A stretch of DNA of 64,000 nt, taken from Desulfurella acetivorans A63. Its GTDB lineage: Bacteria; Campylobacterota_A; Desulfurellia; Desulfurellales; Desulfurellaceae. Numbering within the stretch: the first letter of the stretch is position 1; every line of letters begins with the position of its first letter. Positions 45,940-55,470 of the stretch are shown here, one piece after another. A program made the position numbers and the translations under genes. Below the pieces are notes generated by a model that searched no databases, had not been told where the DNA came from, and was given only the letters and a program-made list of their open reading frames with translations. Where the stretch lies: contig CP007051.1 in assembly GCA_000517565.1 (NCBI GenBank), forward strand, positions 1 through 64,000. The letters are read 5' to 3'.

Positions 45940-47961
45940 ATGGAAGGCTTTTTAGCAAAAAAAGACACGCTTGTTGATACACCAAAGTATATAAGATTTT
46001 ACAGGCAAAGCCCTGTTGATAAACCAGATGTTTCAAACATAATAATTAACAACATTGGCGAGGCAAAGTATCTGCTTGATTATCTAAAAGAGCTTGATAT
46101 AGAAGCATCTTTGAAAGAACTTACAGCCTACAATGAATCAGCTTTGCTTTCCTGGCCAAATGCCCCACTTAAAATTGGCAGAGTATCTTACAATATTGCT
46201 TTTGCAAATAAGTTTTACACGCATAGTGAGCCGTTTTGCCTGGGCGCTCAGTTAAGCGTTTTAAAAGCAAAAAAGCCAAACAGAAATCACTACAGGTTTT
46301 TGATTGTAAATGGCTTTGGCGGTAATCTGGGCGATAGCCTTGTTGGCATAAATGCATTTGATCATGTAGCAAAAGTTTTAAAAGATGAAATTGGCAGTTT
46401 TAGCGTTGATATCCTGCTTGGTATAGATGCAAACCCATACAATGCCTATATACTATCAAGTAAACCCTACATTGAAAATATATACTTTGCTGGTTTATCT
46501 TTAGTTGATTTAGGCGCATATGATGCATATTTTGACACAACTGGCCTTATAAATTTGCCAAACTACAATACTTCCAATAGATTCGACTGGTATTTGTGGT
46601 GGTTTGGGCTCGATCCAGATAGTATAGATAAAAGCAAAAAACGAAACAGTACTACAATACACTATCTTGCAAATTTGTCTGTGCAGGAGCTTTTAAAAGA
46701 TATAAAAGGTAAAAAAATCCTTTTTGTGCATAAAGCATCTGTGCCTTTGAGGACTTTCCCAAAGCACATTGCAGCGCCTTTTGCAAGAAACTTTTTAGCC
46801 ATTGCAAAGGATTGTACTTTAATAGTTGACAGCACGTTAAACATAAAACACCCAAGGCTTTTGGATTTAGAAGGCAAAATTGATAACCCCGAAAAATTCA
46901 AAGCTTTATGTGCCCAAGTAGACGGCATTATTAGTATTGATAGTTTTGGCATGCACCTTGCTGATGCCTGCGATAAGCCCTGCGTGGCACTATTATCTTC
47001 TATCGGTGCTTCGTGTTTCACAAACTATCCTACGGTGGATTTTGTAGAATTAGACAATGCAAAAAATCTGCCTGCCTACGGTAAAGTTAAGGTTTCAGAT
47101 GAAGAGTACAAAGAAATAGAGGCAACCTATGAAAAATCGTGGCGCACTCTAAGCACAAAAACTGTCTATGAAAAACTGTACAAAAAGTTTAGTGAAGTTT
47201 CGCCAAGCAAACCACGCATTGAAATAACAGGTGATTTAAAACTGCCATCCTTTTGCAATGTGGCTGATACGATAGGCTTTATCAGGGAAAAGCCAAACAA
47301 CTTATACTCAAAGGTAACTCAAAATTTTTTAAATTCTATTTCACTCCTTTTAAAGCAAGGCAGTATTTTTGTAGGAGCTATGCTTGATACAAAAGTCTAT
47401 ATAACAGCATCCAAAATATGCGCATTTTTTGGCAAAGTCATAGCTTTTGAGCCAAGAAGGTTAAAATTTCAGGCATTGTGCGGCAGTTTTGCAATGAATG
47501 GCTGCAAAAATATCTACGCCTATGAGTCTGCATGCGCCCACCAGATAAACAAAATAAATGTTATTGATTTTGACCCTCAAAGTGAAAGCGACCCGCTTGC
47601 TATAGGCAATGTGCCGAGGCTTGTAAGTATTAATCTGCAGACAATAGATAGCCTAAACCTTGATTACTGCAATATGATTGCACTGTGTGCTCCGTCGGAT
47701 TTTGCAAATAGCATAAAAGGCGCAATGCTAACTATAAACACACACAAGCCATTTATAGCCTTTGGGCCTATAGCAAAGCAAAATATAGCTGTAGCGTGCA
47801 GTCTGGTAAAAGATTTGTATGATTTTTGGGCTTTGGAGATTGAGCAAAACTCTCAACAATTTTTTGTTTTGGCCACGCCAAAAAGCAAAAACATAACGGT
47901 AAACGGCTTTTTAAAAATAAACTTAGACGGAGAAGAAAATGTACCAAACACCCAAAATTAG
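45940..47961 (+). CDS. GT9-like / FkbM-like fusion protein
   Basis: A 673-residue two-part protein. Residues about 118-400 look like a GT9 (heptosyltransferase-type) fold: VNGFGGNLGDSLVGINAF near 123, and ISIDSFGMHLADACDKP near 332 in the donor region. Residues about 465-640 look like an FkbM-family methyltransferase (KVIAFEPRRLKFQAL, NGCKNIYAYESA, LQTIDSLNLD). Its SAM loop reads IFVGAML where DVGANxG is normal, and the acidic catalytic motif is gone, so that half may be inactive. It overlaps the next gene. Start as discussed for the promoter. Confidence 0.7.
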   Translation: MEGFLAKKDTLVDTPKYIRFYRQSPVDKPDVSNIIINNIGEAKYLLDYLKELDIEASLKELTAYNESALLSWPNAPLKIGRVSYNIAFANKFYTHSEPFCLGAQLSVLKAKKPNRNHYRFLIVNGFGGNLGDSLVGINAFDHVAKVLKDEIGSFSVDILLGIDANPYNAYILSSKPYIENIYFAGLSLVDLGAYDAYFDTTGLINLPNYNTSNRFDWYLWWFGLDPDSIDKSKKRNSTTIHYLANLSVQELLKDIKGKKILFVHKASVPLRTFPKHIAAPFARNFLAIAKDCTLIVDSTLNIKHPRLLDLEGKIDNPEKFKALCAQVDGIISIDSFGMHLADACDKPCVALLSSIGASCFTNYPTVDFVELDNAKNLPAYGKVKVSDEEYKEIEATYEKSWRTLSTKTVYEKLYKKFSEVSPSKPRIEITGDLKLPSFCNVADTIGFIREKPNNLYSKVTQNFLNSISLLLKQGSIFVGAMLDTKVYITASKICAFFGKVIAFEPRRLKFQALCGSFAMNGCKNIYAYESACAHQINKINVIDFDPQSESDPLAIGNVPRLVSINLQTIDSLNLDYCNMIALCAPSDFANSIKGAMLTINTHKPFIAFGPIAKQNIAVACSLVKDLYDFWALEIEQNSQQFFVLATPKSKNITVNGFLKINLDGEENVPNTQN

Positions 47962-48331
47962 CGTTTCGTGGGGAGAAGTATTTGATAAAATTACAATATT
48001 GCAGATAAAGCTTGAGCGTATTAAAGACGAGCAGAAGTTAAAAAACATAAAGTTTGAGCTTGATGAGCTATTAAAAGCAACGGAAGTTTTGCAATTGCAA
48101 GAAAGCTTAACAAACGATATAAAAGAGTTAAAAAAAGTAAACGAGGAACTATGGGACATAGAAGATGCCATCAGGCAATTGGAGAAAAAAAAGCAGTTTG
48201 ACAGCGGGTTTATTGAGCTTGCAAGAAGCGTTTATATAAAAAATGACCTGCGCTACAGCATAAAAAGACGTATAAATGATAGGTTAAACAGCACCATAAA
48301 AGAAGAAAAATCTTACACGGATTACAAATGA
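47939..48331 (+). CDS. DUF6165-like small protein
   Basis: A 130-residue, highly charged, mostly helical protein. The N-terminal ISVSWGEVFDKITILQIK matches the pattern of DUF6165 proteins found in surface-glycan loci; function unknown. It overlaps the fusion gene by 23 bases and the next methyltransferase by four, so the three form one operon. GGAG lies just upstream of the ATG. Confidence 0.72.
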   Translation: MYQTPKISVSWGEVFDKITILQIKLERIKDEQKLKNIKFELDELLKATEVLQLQESLTNDIKELKKVNEELWDIEDAIRQLEKKKQFDSGFIELARSVYIKNDLRYSIKRRINDRLNSTIKEEKSYTDYK

Positions 48332-48891
48332 GTATAAAATTAAACCTTGGGTGCGGCGATAAAAAATTAGACGGCTTTGTCAATGTAGATTTTGTGGAAG
48401 CTGTTAACCCTGACGTTGTATGGGATTTAGAAAAAGTACCTTGGCCTTTTGAAGACTCAAGTGTAGATGAAATTTTGCTAAATCATGTTTTGGAACATTT
48501 AGGCCAGCAAACTAGCGTGTATCTTTCGATAATAAAAGAAATTTGGCGTATTTGTATCAATGGCGCTATTATTCATATACGCGTTCCCCACCCAAGACAT
48601 GATAATTTTCTTACAGATCCAACGCATGTAAGGCCGATTACTGTAGAAGGCTTACAAATGTTTGATCAAGAGTTAAACAAACAGTGGATTGCAAACAAAT
48701 GGGCAAATACACCGCTTGGGATTTATTTGGGTGTAAATTTCAAAATTTTATCCTACAATTATATACTGGATCCTATCTACATAGATAAGCTAAACAAAGG
48801 CGAGATAAAACAGCAAGACTTGCCTTTTTTGATGCGCACAAACAACAATGTGTGTTCTCAAATAAACATTGAATGGCTTTGTGTGAAGTAA
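48328..48891 (+). CDS. SAM-dependent methyltransferase
   Basis: A 187-residue class I methyltransferase. The SAM loop is LNLGCGDKKLDGFVNVD, followed by VDEILLNHVLEHLG at motif IV and VPHPRHDNFLTDPTHVRPI. Small proteins of this form are frequent in lipopolysaccharide and surface glycan clusters and methylate sugars. Target unknown. Last gene of the 45940 operon. Confidence 0.85.
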   Translation: MSIKLNLGCGDKKLDGFVNVDFVEAVNPDVVWDLEKVPWPFEDSSVDEILLNHVLEHLGQQTSVYLSIIKEIWRICINGAIIHIRVPHPRHDNFLTDPTHVRPITVEGLQMFDQELNKQWIANKWANTPLGIYLGVNFKILSYNYILDPIYIDKLNKGEIKQQDLPFLMRTNNNVCSQINIEWLCVK

Positions 48892-48982
48892 ATTTATTGC
48901 AATAATAGGCTAATCATCGCCTGGTATTTTGCAAAAAAGCTGCGGTTAAATTATTAAATCGAATTTTTTTTATAAAAAAGAC

Positions 48983-49010
48983 TTGACTTTGTGAATTTTT
49001 TTGTTACTAT
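48983..49010 (+). promoter_or_regulatory. Promoter of the S-layer-like gene
   Basis: TTGACT (48983-48988), 16-base spacer, TACTAT (49005-49010). It starts a leader of about 150 bases before the large DUF4214 gene. Long leaders are common on S-layer messages. Confidence 0.5.
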
Positions 49011-49092
49011 GTAAATAAGGGTGAGTAAATTATGGATGCGTATTAAAGTTGGTAGGTGGATTGTTATCAAGTTAATAATAGGAGGTGTAGTA

Positions 49093-49128
49093 TTGGATGC
49101 ACTCTTAACGGTTTTGGTTGCAAAGTAA
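49093..49128 (+). CDS. Possible leader peptide in the S-layer mRNA leader
   Basis: TTG start seven bases after a GGAGG (49081-49085), encoding MDALLTVLVAK and a TAA stop, wholly inside the leader of the big DUF4214 gene. An even shorter ORF, M-D-A-Y (49032-49046), lies before it. The good ribosome site is seen directly; translation and any control role are inference. Confidence 0.35.
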   Translation: MDALLTVLVAK

Positions 49129-49169
49129 AGTTATTTTCTAATTAAAAAATTTTGTGAGGAGGTTCTTTT

Positions 49170-51893
49170 ATGGCTTTTACGGATTATTTTAATCAGGTTC
49201 AAGATTTGTACATTGCCTATTATCAAAGGCCAGCTGATCCGGCAGGTCTAATTTATTGGTCTCAAATGGCAGCTGCTCAAGGAGGCTTAACACCACAGAT
49301 TATAAATGCTTTTGCCAATTCTCCTGAAGCCCAAGCCAATTACGGCAGCGCAAAGATCGAGGAAGTTATTACAAAAATTTATCAGGCTTTATTTAACAGA
49401 GCTCCGGATCCGCAAGGTTTGGCTTTTTATGAAAATGGTTTTAACAATGGCACATTTACACCAGGCACAATAGCATTAAACATCCTAAACGGTGCTCAAG
49501 GAAACGATGCCATTATGCTACAAAACAAACTCAAAGCAGCCATGCAGTTTACACAGGCGATTGATCCCTTACTAGACACAGGAAGCGCAAGCCAGCTTAC
49601 AGCAACCTATAACGATGCAGATATTGCTGCTGCAAAATCCTATTTGTCTAGTGTAACTGCCGATCCTTCCACACTGTATACACAAAACCAGACTACTTAC
49701 TATATAGCAAAGAATATTGCACAGCCTACGGATCCTATAGTCCAGACTTCTTTAACAAACTACTACGAGTTTACAACAGGCATAGATCACCTGCAAGGAA
49801 GCGGTGCTGAAAATATGTTTGAAGGCACATTAAATAATAATATTCCTAATGTTGCTACTATCCAGCCAGGTGATACAGCTTCAGCTCCAGCAACTTCAAA
49901 AAATACTTTACAGATTTATGGTAATGATCAAAACAGTGCTTTTTCTTTTTCGCTTAACCACGTGAGCTTAACAAACATACAATATGTAGATATTTACAAT
50001 GATAAAAAGGGTCTTGACTTTAGCAATACAAGCGGAATTTTAAATTTGACTTCTAATTATCCTAATTCAGCGGTAGGGGTAACGTATACACTAAACGGTC
50101 AAAACGCTACAATTAATAATGCTGTCGCAAATTCTGCTATTAACCTTTCTGGCACAATAGGCAATGTAGTGCTTGCAAATGATTCTGGCAGTGTTATTTA
50201 CACTCTTGCCAACGACCCTAACGCAGCTCCTTCAACGCAGAATTTAACTATCAATACAATCGGTAAATCAGCATCAGGTGATACTCTAAATACAACTAAT
50301 ATTGCCACGCTGAATCTAAATGTTTCAGGCAAAAACTATGTGAATAATTTAATCTCAGACGACAAACTTACCACACTAAATATCTCAGGTGCCGCAAATG
50401 CTTCGTTGAATAACGATATCATTAGTCAATTTGGCACTCGTATTTATGGCGCTAGCGCTCTTACGACACTAAACATTTCAGGCGCAGCTGAAGTGCACCT
50501 GGATTTGTCTAATACAAGCTTAACCAATCTTGCTACAGTAAATGCAGCAAGTGATACTGCTAATCTGTACCTAAACTTTGCAGGGCCAACTTTAGCTTCC
50601 GGCTTTACATTTACTGGCGGCACAAGCCCAACAACAGAGCTTGCTTTCAGCAGCAGCCAGCTATCTGGCACACAATTTGGCACAATAACACCAGGAAGCG
50701 GAAACAATATTTTGGGCATAAATGATGGTAATGCTGGCACAACAATAGACAGCAACGCTAGTTCACTGACAAAGGCTATAAATAATACATTTTCTGGTTT
50801 CCATACACTGGATATATTGAGTGCTGGTGGTTCTAATATTAGCGGTAATCTTTTGACTTCCATTAAAACATATAATATTGACAATACAGCTTCAAACACA
50901 ATTTCAGGCCTAACAAGCAGCAATACTGTAAATATTCTTAATGGCGCAGCAGGAGCAACTGATACCCTATCAGCTTCTGGCGCAAATCAGATACTGCATC
51001 TAAATATAGGTGATAGCTCAAATCCAGGCTTAACCATTAACACGCTCAATACAAATACAACAAGTAGCACCACTGGTTTTGACAATGTAGTATTGAACTC
51101 CTATGGTAGCGGAACTAGTGGAAATGTAATTACTACGTGGAACTATGCAGGCACTTCTAGCAGTGATGGCAGTACAACTGCACATACTGTTAAAATTGGC
51201 GGAAACTATGATTTAAATATAAGTAGTTTATCAGGTTTCTTTTACTTACTTACTACAAAAACAAATATCACAAATGTATTTGATGCAAGCCAATTCAGTG
51301 GCGCAAGCCAGACATTAAATGATTATCAAACTGGTCATTTAAACATAGTTGATAAGACAGCAACAGCAACATCAGGAGGAAATAATAGTTTAGGTACGCT
51401 TAACAATTTGTTTATAGCACCTACAAACACAACTATGAGTTTAAAAGACAGTACCAGCACTAATGGTGGCACAGTCAATATCTACTTTGATGTTCACAAT
51501 GCTCAATACGGCAACCTCTCAGGCGGCTTAGTGGATTACTTTACTGCTGGTGCCAATCATGGAAACGATTACCTTCTGTTTGACACAAATGCTGTAGGAT
51601 TTGGCGCGGGATCACCATATAGCACTATTAGCACAGTCACAGTCCCAGTAACAAGTAGTACAAGCCCTCTTCTTCCTGCTGCTGACCTACAATATGTTAA
51701 CGGGCTTGGCCATGCCAATACGCTGTATCAGTTTACTTATAACGGCAATCATTACATCGTTGATACAGGCGCAAGCATAAACACAATAAATGATGATATT
51801 GTAGTTTTGATTGGCACAGCTAGCGCAGATGGCAAGAGTGTAACAACAGCAAGCGTAAACGGCACACAGTATCACGCAGTTCAAATAGCTTAA
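49170..51893 (+). CDS. S-layer-like DUF4214 protein
   Basis: A 907-residue protein, very rich in Thr, Ser, Asn, Gly and Ala and poor in Cys. Two DUF4214-type motifs are at the N-terminus (YQRPADPAGLIYW near residue 17, FNRAPDPQGLAFYENG near 75). From about 190 to 800 there are repeated short strands of the type TLNISGAA, as in beta-helical S-layer proteins. The end (YQFTYNGNHYIVDTGAS, then DDIVVLIG) resembles C-terminal export regions of Campylobacter-type S-layer proteins. No Sec signal and no GGxGxD calcium repeats. AGGAGG precedes the ATG, and a promoter, leader and strong terminator frame it: signs of high expression. Confidence 0.85.
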   Translation: MAFTDYFNQVQDLYIAYYQRPADPAGLIYWSQMAAAQGGLTPQIINAFANSPEAQANYGSAKIEEVITKIYQALFNRAPDPQGLAFYENGFNNGTFTPGTIALNILNGAQGNDAIMLQNKLKAAMQFTQAIDPLLDTGSASQLTATYNDADIAAAKSYLSSVTADPSTLYTQNQTTYYIAKNIAQPTDPIVQTSLTNYYEFTTGIDHLQGSGAENMFEGTLNNNIPNVATIQPGDTASAPATSKNTLQIYGNDQNSAFSFSLNHVSLTNIQYVDIYNDKKGLDFSNTSGILNLTSNYPNSAVGVTYTLNGQNATINNAVANSAINLSGTIGNVVLANDSGSVIYTLANDPNAAPSTQNLTINTIGKSASGDTLNTTNIATLNLNVSGKNYVNNLISDDKLTTLNISGAANASLNNDIISQFGTRIYGASALTTLNISGAAEVHLDLSNTSLTNLATVNAASDTANLYLNFAGPTLASGFTFTGGTSPTTELAFSSSQLSGTQFGTITPGSGNNILGINDGNAGTTIDSNASSLTKAINNTFSGFHTLDILSAGGSNISGNLLTSIKTYNIDNTASNTISGLTSSNTVNILNGAAGATDTLSASGANQILHLNIGDSSNPGLTINTLNTNTTSSTTGFDNVVLNSYGSGTSGNVITTWNYAGTSSSDGSTTAHTVKIGGNYDLNISSLSGFFYLLTTKTNITNVFDASQFSGASQTLNDYQTGHLNIVDKTATATSGGNNSLGTLNNLFIAPTNTTMSLKDSTSTNGGTVNIYFDVHNAQYGNLSGGLVDYFTAGANHGNDYLLFDTNAVGFGAGSPYSTISTVTVPVTSSTSPLLPAADLQYVNGLGHANTLYQFTYNGNHYIVDTGASINTINDDIVVLIGTASADGKSVTTASVNGTQYHAVQIA

Positions 51894-51937
51894 AGCTAAT
51901 TTTCGCTTAACTTTTAAGTTTTCAAAAAAGTTCTATT

Positions 51938-51964
51938 AGCCCTTCCAGCTGGAAGGGCTTTTTT
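51938..51964 (+). terminator. Terminator of the S-layer-like gene
   Basis: A perfect palindrome, GCCCTTCCAGCTGGAAGGGC (51939-51958), followed by six T. The next gene's ATG is only 11 bases on, so that gene depends on readthrough or on a promoter inside the S-layer gene. Confidence 0.92.
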
Positions 51965-51974
51965 GGTTGATAAC

Positions 51975-53114
51975 ATGATTGATAAGAATAATATTGCAAA
52001 AAAAATTAAAGCATTATCAAATACATTTGCTATAGAAACTCAATCAAATAGCTTGCAGATTCAGACACAATCAAAAAATAATCTTTTTAGTAAAATCGTT
52101 AGATTTTTTAAAGCGCTTGTTAAATTATCAAATACAAGATACGCTGTCTTGAATATCCAGCAGGATTTTGAATCTTTTAAATTTTTTACACAACAAAAGC
52201 TTGAAAGCACAAAATCAGACTTTCAAATACAGGTAGATAAATTAGCAGAATCAGTGCATGGTATTTACAGCCAAAACCAAGAAAAAATTGCAGAGTTAGA
52301 ACAAAAGATTAGCGATTTAAAAGCTATATCTGAAAACAGATACGCAATTTTAAATCTAAAATTAAATCAGATTTTAAATAATAACTCGCAAATTCAATAT
52401 TTAAAGCAAAATGCACCAGACATTGATAATCCAAGCCGGTATAGTCTTGATGCCTTATATGTTGCTTTTGAATCTGAGTTTCGCGGTAGCGAGCATCAGG
52501 TAAAGAAAAAATTAGAAGTGTATCTGCCATCTGCACTTGAAGCTGCAAACAAAACTGAAGATTTAGGGTTTATTGATTTAGGGTGCGGAAGAGGCGAGTG
52601 GCTTGAGCTTTTAGCTCAAAATGGTCTAAATCCTATAGGCGTTGATGCAAATAAACTTAATGTTTTGTTATGCAAGGATAAATCGCTCAATGCAGTATAT
52701 GGCGATGCATTTGATTTTTTGCAATCTCAGCCTGACAATTCTGCATGCGGCATAAGCGCATTTCATTTTATAGAGCATATAGACTTTAAAGGGATTCTAA
52801 ACCTGATCTGGCAATCTTACCGCATAATAAAGCCAGGCGGTGTTTTAATTTTTGAGACACCAAACATTGCAAACATTTTTGTTGGTTTTTATGATTTTTT
52901 TAGGGATTTTTCGCATATAAGCCATATTCATCCAGAAACACTGGAATTTTTGGTGAGATATGGTGGTTTTTTAAATGCAGAATGTTTTTTTGTAACAGAA
53001 TTTCAAAAACTCATACCATTTAAAAGCTATAAATTTGATACGCTTGATGATTATATAAAAGCACCAAGGGATTTAGCTTTGATAGCCCATAAGCCTTTGA
53101 CTATCAACAAATAA
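51975..53114 (+). CDS. Methyltransferase with N-terminal coiled coil
   Basis: A 379-residue protein. Residues about 20-135 are Lys/Gln/Glu-rich and likely coiled coil. Next comes LYVAFESEFRGSEHQVKKKL, a motif that precedes the SAM domain in many glycan-locus methyltransferases. The SAM loop is FIDLGCGRGEWLELLAQNG near 198, with GISAFHFIEHID and IIKPGGVLIFETPN after it. I chose ATG 51975, not the TTG at 51963 inside the terminator T-run. It meets the minus-strand GT gene tail to tail, overlapping by 11 bases. Confidence 0.83.
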   Translation: MIDKNNIAKKIKALSNTFAIETQSNSLQIQTQSKNNLFSKIVRFFKALVKLSNTRYAVLNIQQDFESFKFFTQQKLESTKSDFQIQVDKLAESVHGIYSQNQEKIAELEQKISDLKAISENRYAILNLKLNQILNNNSQIQYLKQNAPDIDNPSRYSLDALYVAFESEFRGSEHQVKKKLEVYLPSALEAANKTEDLGFIDLGCGRGEWLELLAQNGLNPIGVDANKLNVLLCKDKSLNAVYGDAFDFLQSQPDNSACGISAFHFIEHIDFKGILNLIWQSYRIIKPGGVLIFETPNIANIFVGFYDFFRDFSHISHIHPETLEFLVRYGGFLNAECFFVTEFQKLIPFKSYKFDTLDDYIKAPRDLALIAHKPLTINK

Positions 53115-55461
53115 CATTAAATAATTTTGATACAATAACAGACCAGTCAAATTTTTTTGAAGCAGACTCAAAGGCTTTTTTTGCTGATTCTTCAAGATTA
53201 TCTTTGTCAGAAGATAACAGTTCTTTTATTTTGTTAGAAAAGTTATCAATATCTTGCGTAAATAAACCTTCTATATCATAGCCCCTTTTGCCTGTTGGTG
53301 TTGTAAGGCAGGCTACGCTAAAAGCTACATAATCTATAAGTTTAATATTGCTGCCTGCGCCTTTTAGGATAGGATTTAGCGCAAGATCAGAGATATTGTA
53401 CACAAGAGCTTTTTCGTTTTCACTAACGATACCTAATGGGACAATATTTTCTAAATCTTTTTTTAAGGCATTGCAAACAGAACCTATAATAAAAAAAACA
53501 ATGTCGTTTAGTTGAAAGGCAAATTGTTCTATGTATCTTAGAGCGTCAATGTTTGGTGAATGGTACGAACCTGAAAAAACTACGCATTTTTTATCCAGGC
53601 CAAGCTGTGCTTTAAGTTTAGACCTATCTGATGGGTTTAAAGTTTTTGAAGCAGCATATTTAAAATCTTCGCCGTTTGGTACAGATAAGAGTTTATTTTT
53701 ATTTAGATTGTATTTGTTTACAAAAAAATCCAGATCATGATCAGAAACATAAAATACATACTTTGAATTTGTTGCGCAGTTTTTTTCTATATCGTAAACT
53801 TTTGCTAAATATTCCTGTTTGTGAGCACTTTGTGGTAAAACTATATCTTTCATTATGTACTCTGCATTGTGAGCATCATAAAATACATTGCCTCTAAAAA
53901 ATTCGTTAAATGCATAATAAAGATAGGGATGCTCTAAAACAGCCACATCTGCATCAAGAGCATGTTTTCTGATGGCTTCTAAAAATTCAAGCGTATATTT
54001 ATAGCCTTCTATTGCAGCAATATCTTCTATGGCATTAAAATTAAGCATTAAAGCAATGTCTTTTTCATGCTCAAGGTGTTTTTTTGATTTGAGAATCGCT
54101 ATTTCTTTAAAGTTAGCCGATATATGTTTTACGCCTGCTTGTGAAGGATTGCTGGTCAGGCTAATGAGCACCACATCAAATCGCTTCGATAGCTGTTTGT
54201 ATATGTTATAAATTCTTTTTTGACCACCCTGAACGGCTGGATAAATGCTGAAAGTAGATAATACAAGCATCTTAGGCTTTTTTGGTATGCTTATCATTTT
54301 TGAAGGTAAAGATTCTTTTAAAAGTTTGGAAATTGTGTTTTGCCAATTTATGTAATCTGTTGAACTTTTTGCGTTTTTTCCTAATTTTAGCGTTAGTTCC
54401 GGGTTTTCTATAAGAGTTTGCATAGCCTGTGCAATGTCTTGTTGCGTTGGGGGTACGATAAAACCGTTTAAACCATTTTGGACAAGCTCGTTTGTCCCTC
54501 CAGCGTCAGTTGTGGTAATAACACTTTTTTGGGATTGCATAGCTTCAAGTGTGATTAAACCATAATCTTCGTCGTATGGCACATAAGGCACAAAATACGC
54601 TCTGCTGTAGTGCTCAATCATTTGATCGTCGGATATAAAGCCTAAAAATTCAATCCTTTCATCATCTTTTGCTAAGTTTTTCAATTTATCAAAAGCAGAT
54701 CCAGTGCCGGCAATTTTAAACTTCATAGGTGATTTTACTTTTTTATAAGCATTAATTAGCAGGTCAATGCGTTTTAAATCTTCCAGGCGACTTGCAGTAA
54801 AAATATAATTGTATTCTTTTGAGTGCAAATTATCAAGCGCACTTGGGTGATGTATGATCTGAATATCAACATTTTCTGGAAAATAATTTTCTCTTTGGGC
54901 AACATTGTATGAAATAGCGCTGTAGCTTTTTATATTTTTGGGAGACAAAGCTATTTTGTCAAGAAAATGTATAATTGCTCGAGTAAGAGGACCGGGAAAA
55001 ACAAATAGCTCTCTAAGGTGTTTTAGCTCATAAAGCCCAAACAACTCGGAAAAAAAACTTGAAAGGCAATTGAAATCCGCTTTTGGGTCGCTCATTATAG
55101 CGTAAAGGTTTTTAAGTTCTTTTGAATTTGGGAGTGGTTCAAATATATTTGCTTGCTTGTGATACAAATCGTAAACGCCCCTGCATGTGTGCTGAAGGTA
55201 CAAATGGTGATTTTTATGGTTAATCATCCACGCAGGGTATTTTGTAGTAATAACCATATCAAAATAATCAAGCTTTAGCTCGCTAAAGCGTTTGTAGCAA
55301 TCCATTAGCGACCAGAATTGCTGGTCTTTGCAGGGTAATTTTATTAACTCTACACTATGAGGCGTTAATTTATTAAAGTACCACAAAAGCCCCATAAATA
55401 ATTTTTCTGCTCCCCCCACCACAAAAGGTACAGGAGAAGGCGTAACAATAGCTATTTTCAT
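53104..55461 (-). CDS. Double-domain GT4 glycosyltransferase
   Basis: Two GT-B transferases in one 785-residue chain. The first (about 1-385) opens MKIAIVTPSPVPFVVGGAEKL and has TASRLEDLKRIDLLINAYKK and DYGLITLEAMQSQKSVITT. The second (about 395-785) opens LVLSTFSIYPAVQGGQKRIY and has VVFSGSYHSPNIDALRYIEQ and NPILKGAGSNIKLIDYVA. It is the last gene of the minus-strand type I secretion operon, nine bases after hlyD. This makes a surface-protein glycosylation role plausible, though a glycan-chain role is possible. Confidence 0.85.
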   Translation of the reverse strand: MKIAIVTPSPVPFVVGGAEKLFMGLLWYFNKLTPHSVELIKLPCKDQQFWSLMDCYKRFSELKLDYFDMVITTKYPAWMINHKNHHLYLQHTCRGVYDLYHKQANIFEPLPNSKELKNLYAIMSDPKADFNCLSSFFSELFGLYELKHLRELFVFPGPLTRAIIHFLDKIALSPKNIKSYSAISYNVAQRENYFPENVDIQIIHHPSALDNLHSKEYNYIFTASRLEDLKRIDLLINAYKKVKSPMKFKIAGTGSAFDKLKNLAKDDERIEFLGFISDDQMIEHYSRAYFVPYVPYDEDYGLITLEAMQSQKSVITTTDAGGTNELVQNGLNGFIVPPTQQDIAQAMQTLIENPELTLKLGKNAKSSTDYINWQNTISKLLKESLPSKMISIPKKPKMLVLSTFSIYPAVQGGQKRIYNIYKQLSKRFDVVLISLTSNPSQAGVKHISANFKEIAILKSKKHLEHEKDIALMLNFNAIEDIAAIEGYKYTLEFLEAIRKHALDADVAVLEHPYLYYAFNEFFRGNVFYDAHNAEYIMKDIVLPQSAHKQEYLAKVYDIEKNCATNSKYVFYVSDHDLDFFVNKYNLNKNKLLSVPNGEDFKYAASKTLNPSDRSKLKAQLGLDKKCVVFSGSYHSPNIDALRYIEQFAFQLNDIVFFIIGSVCNALKKDLENIVPLGIVSENEKALVYNISDLALNPILKGAGSNIKLIDYVAFSVACLTTPTGKRGYDIEGLFTQDIDNFSNKIKELLSSDKDNLEESAKKAFESASKKFDWSVIVSKLFNVIC

Positions 55462-55470
55462 AATTAAAAG

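Noticed and set aside
46652-47021. Minus-strand ORF of 119 codons within the GT9/FkbM gene
   Set aside because: Antisense to a long frame with recognisable motifs; no ribosome site or family resemblance.
49170-51893. RTX calcium-binding repeats in the S-layer-like protein
   Set aside because: No GGxGxDxxx nonapeptides were found; the Gly/Asn-rich segments follow a different strand-repeat pattern.
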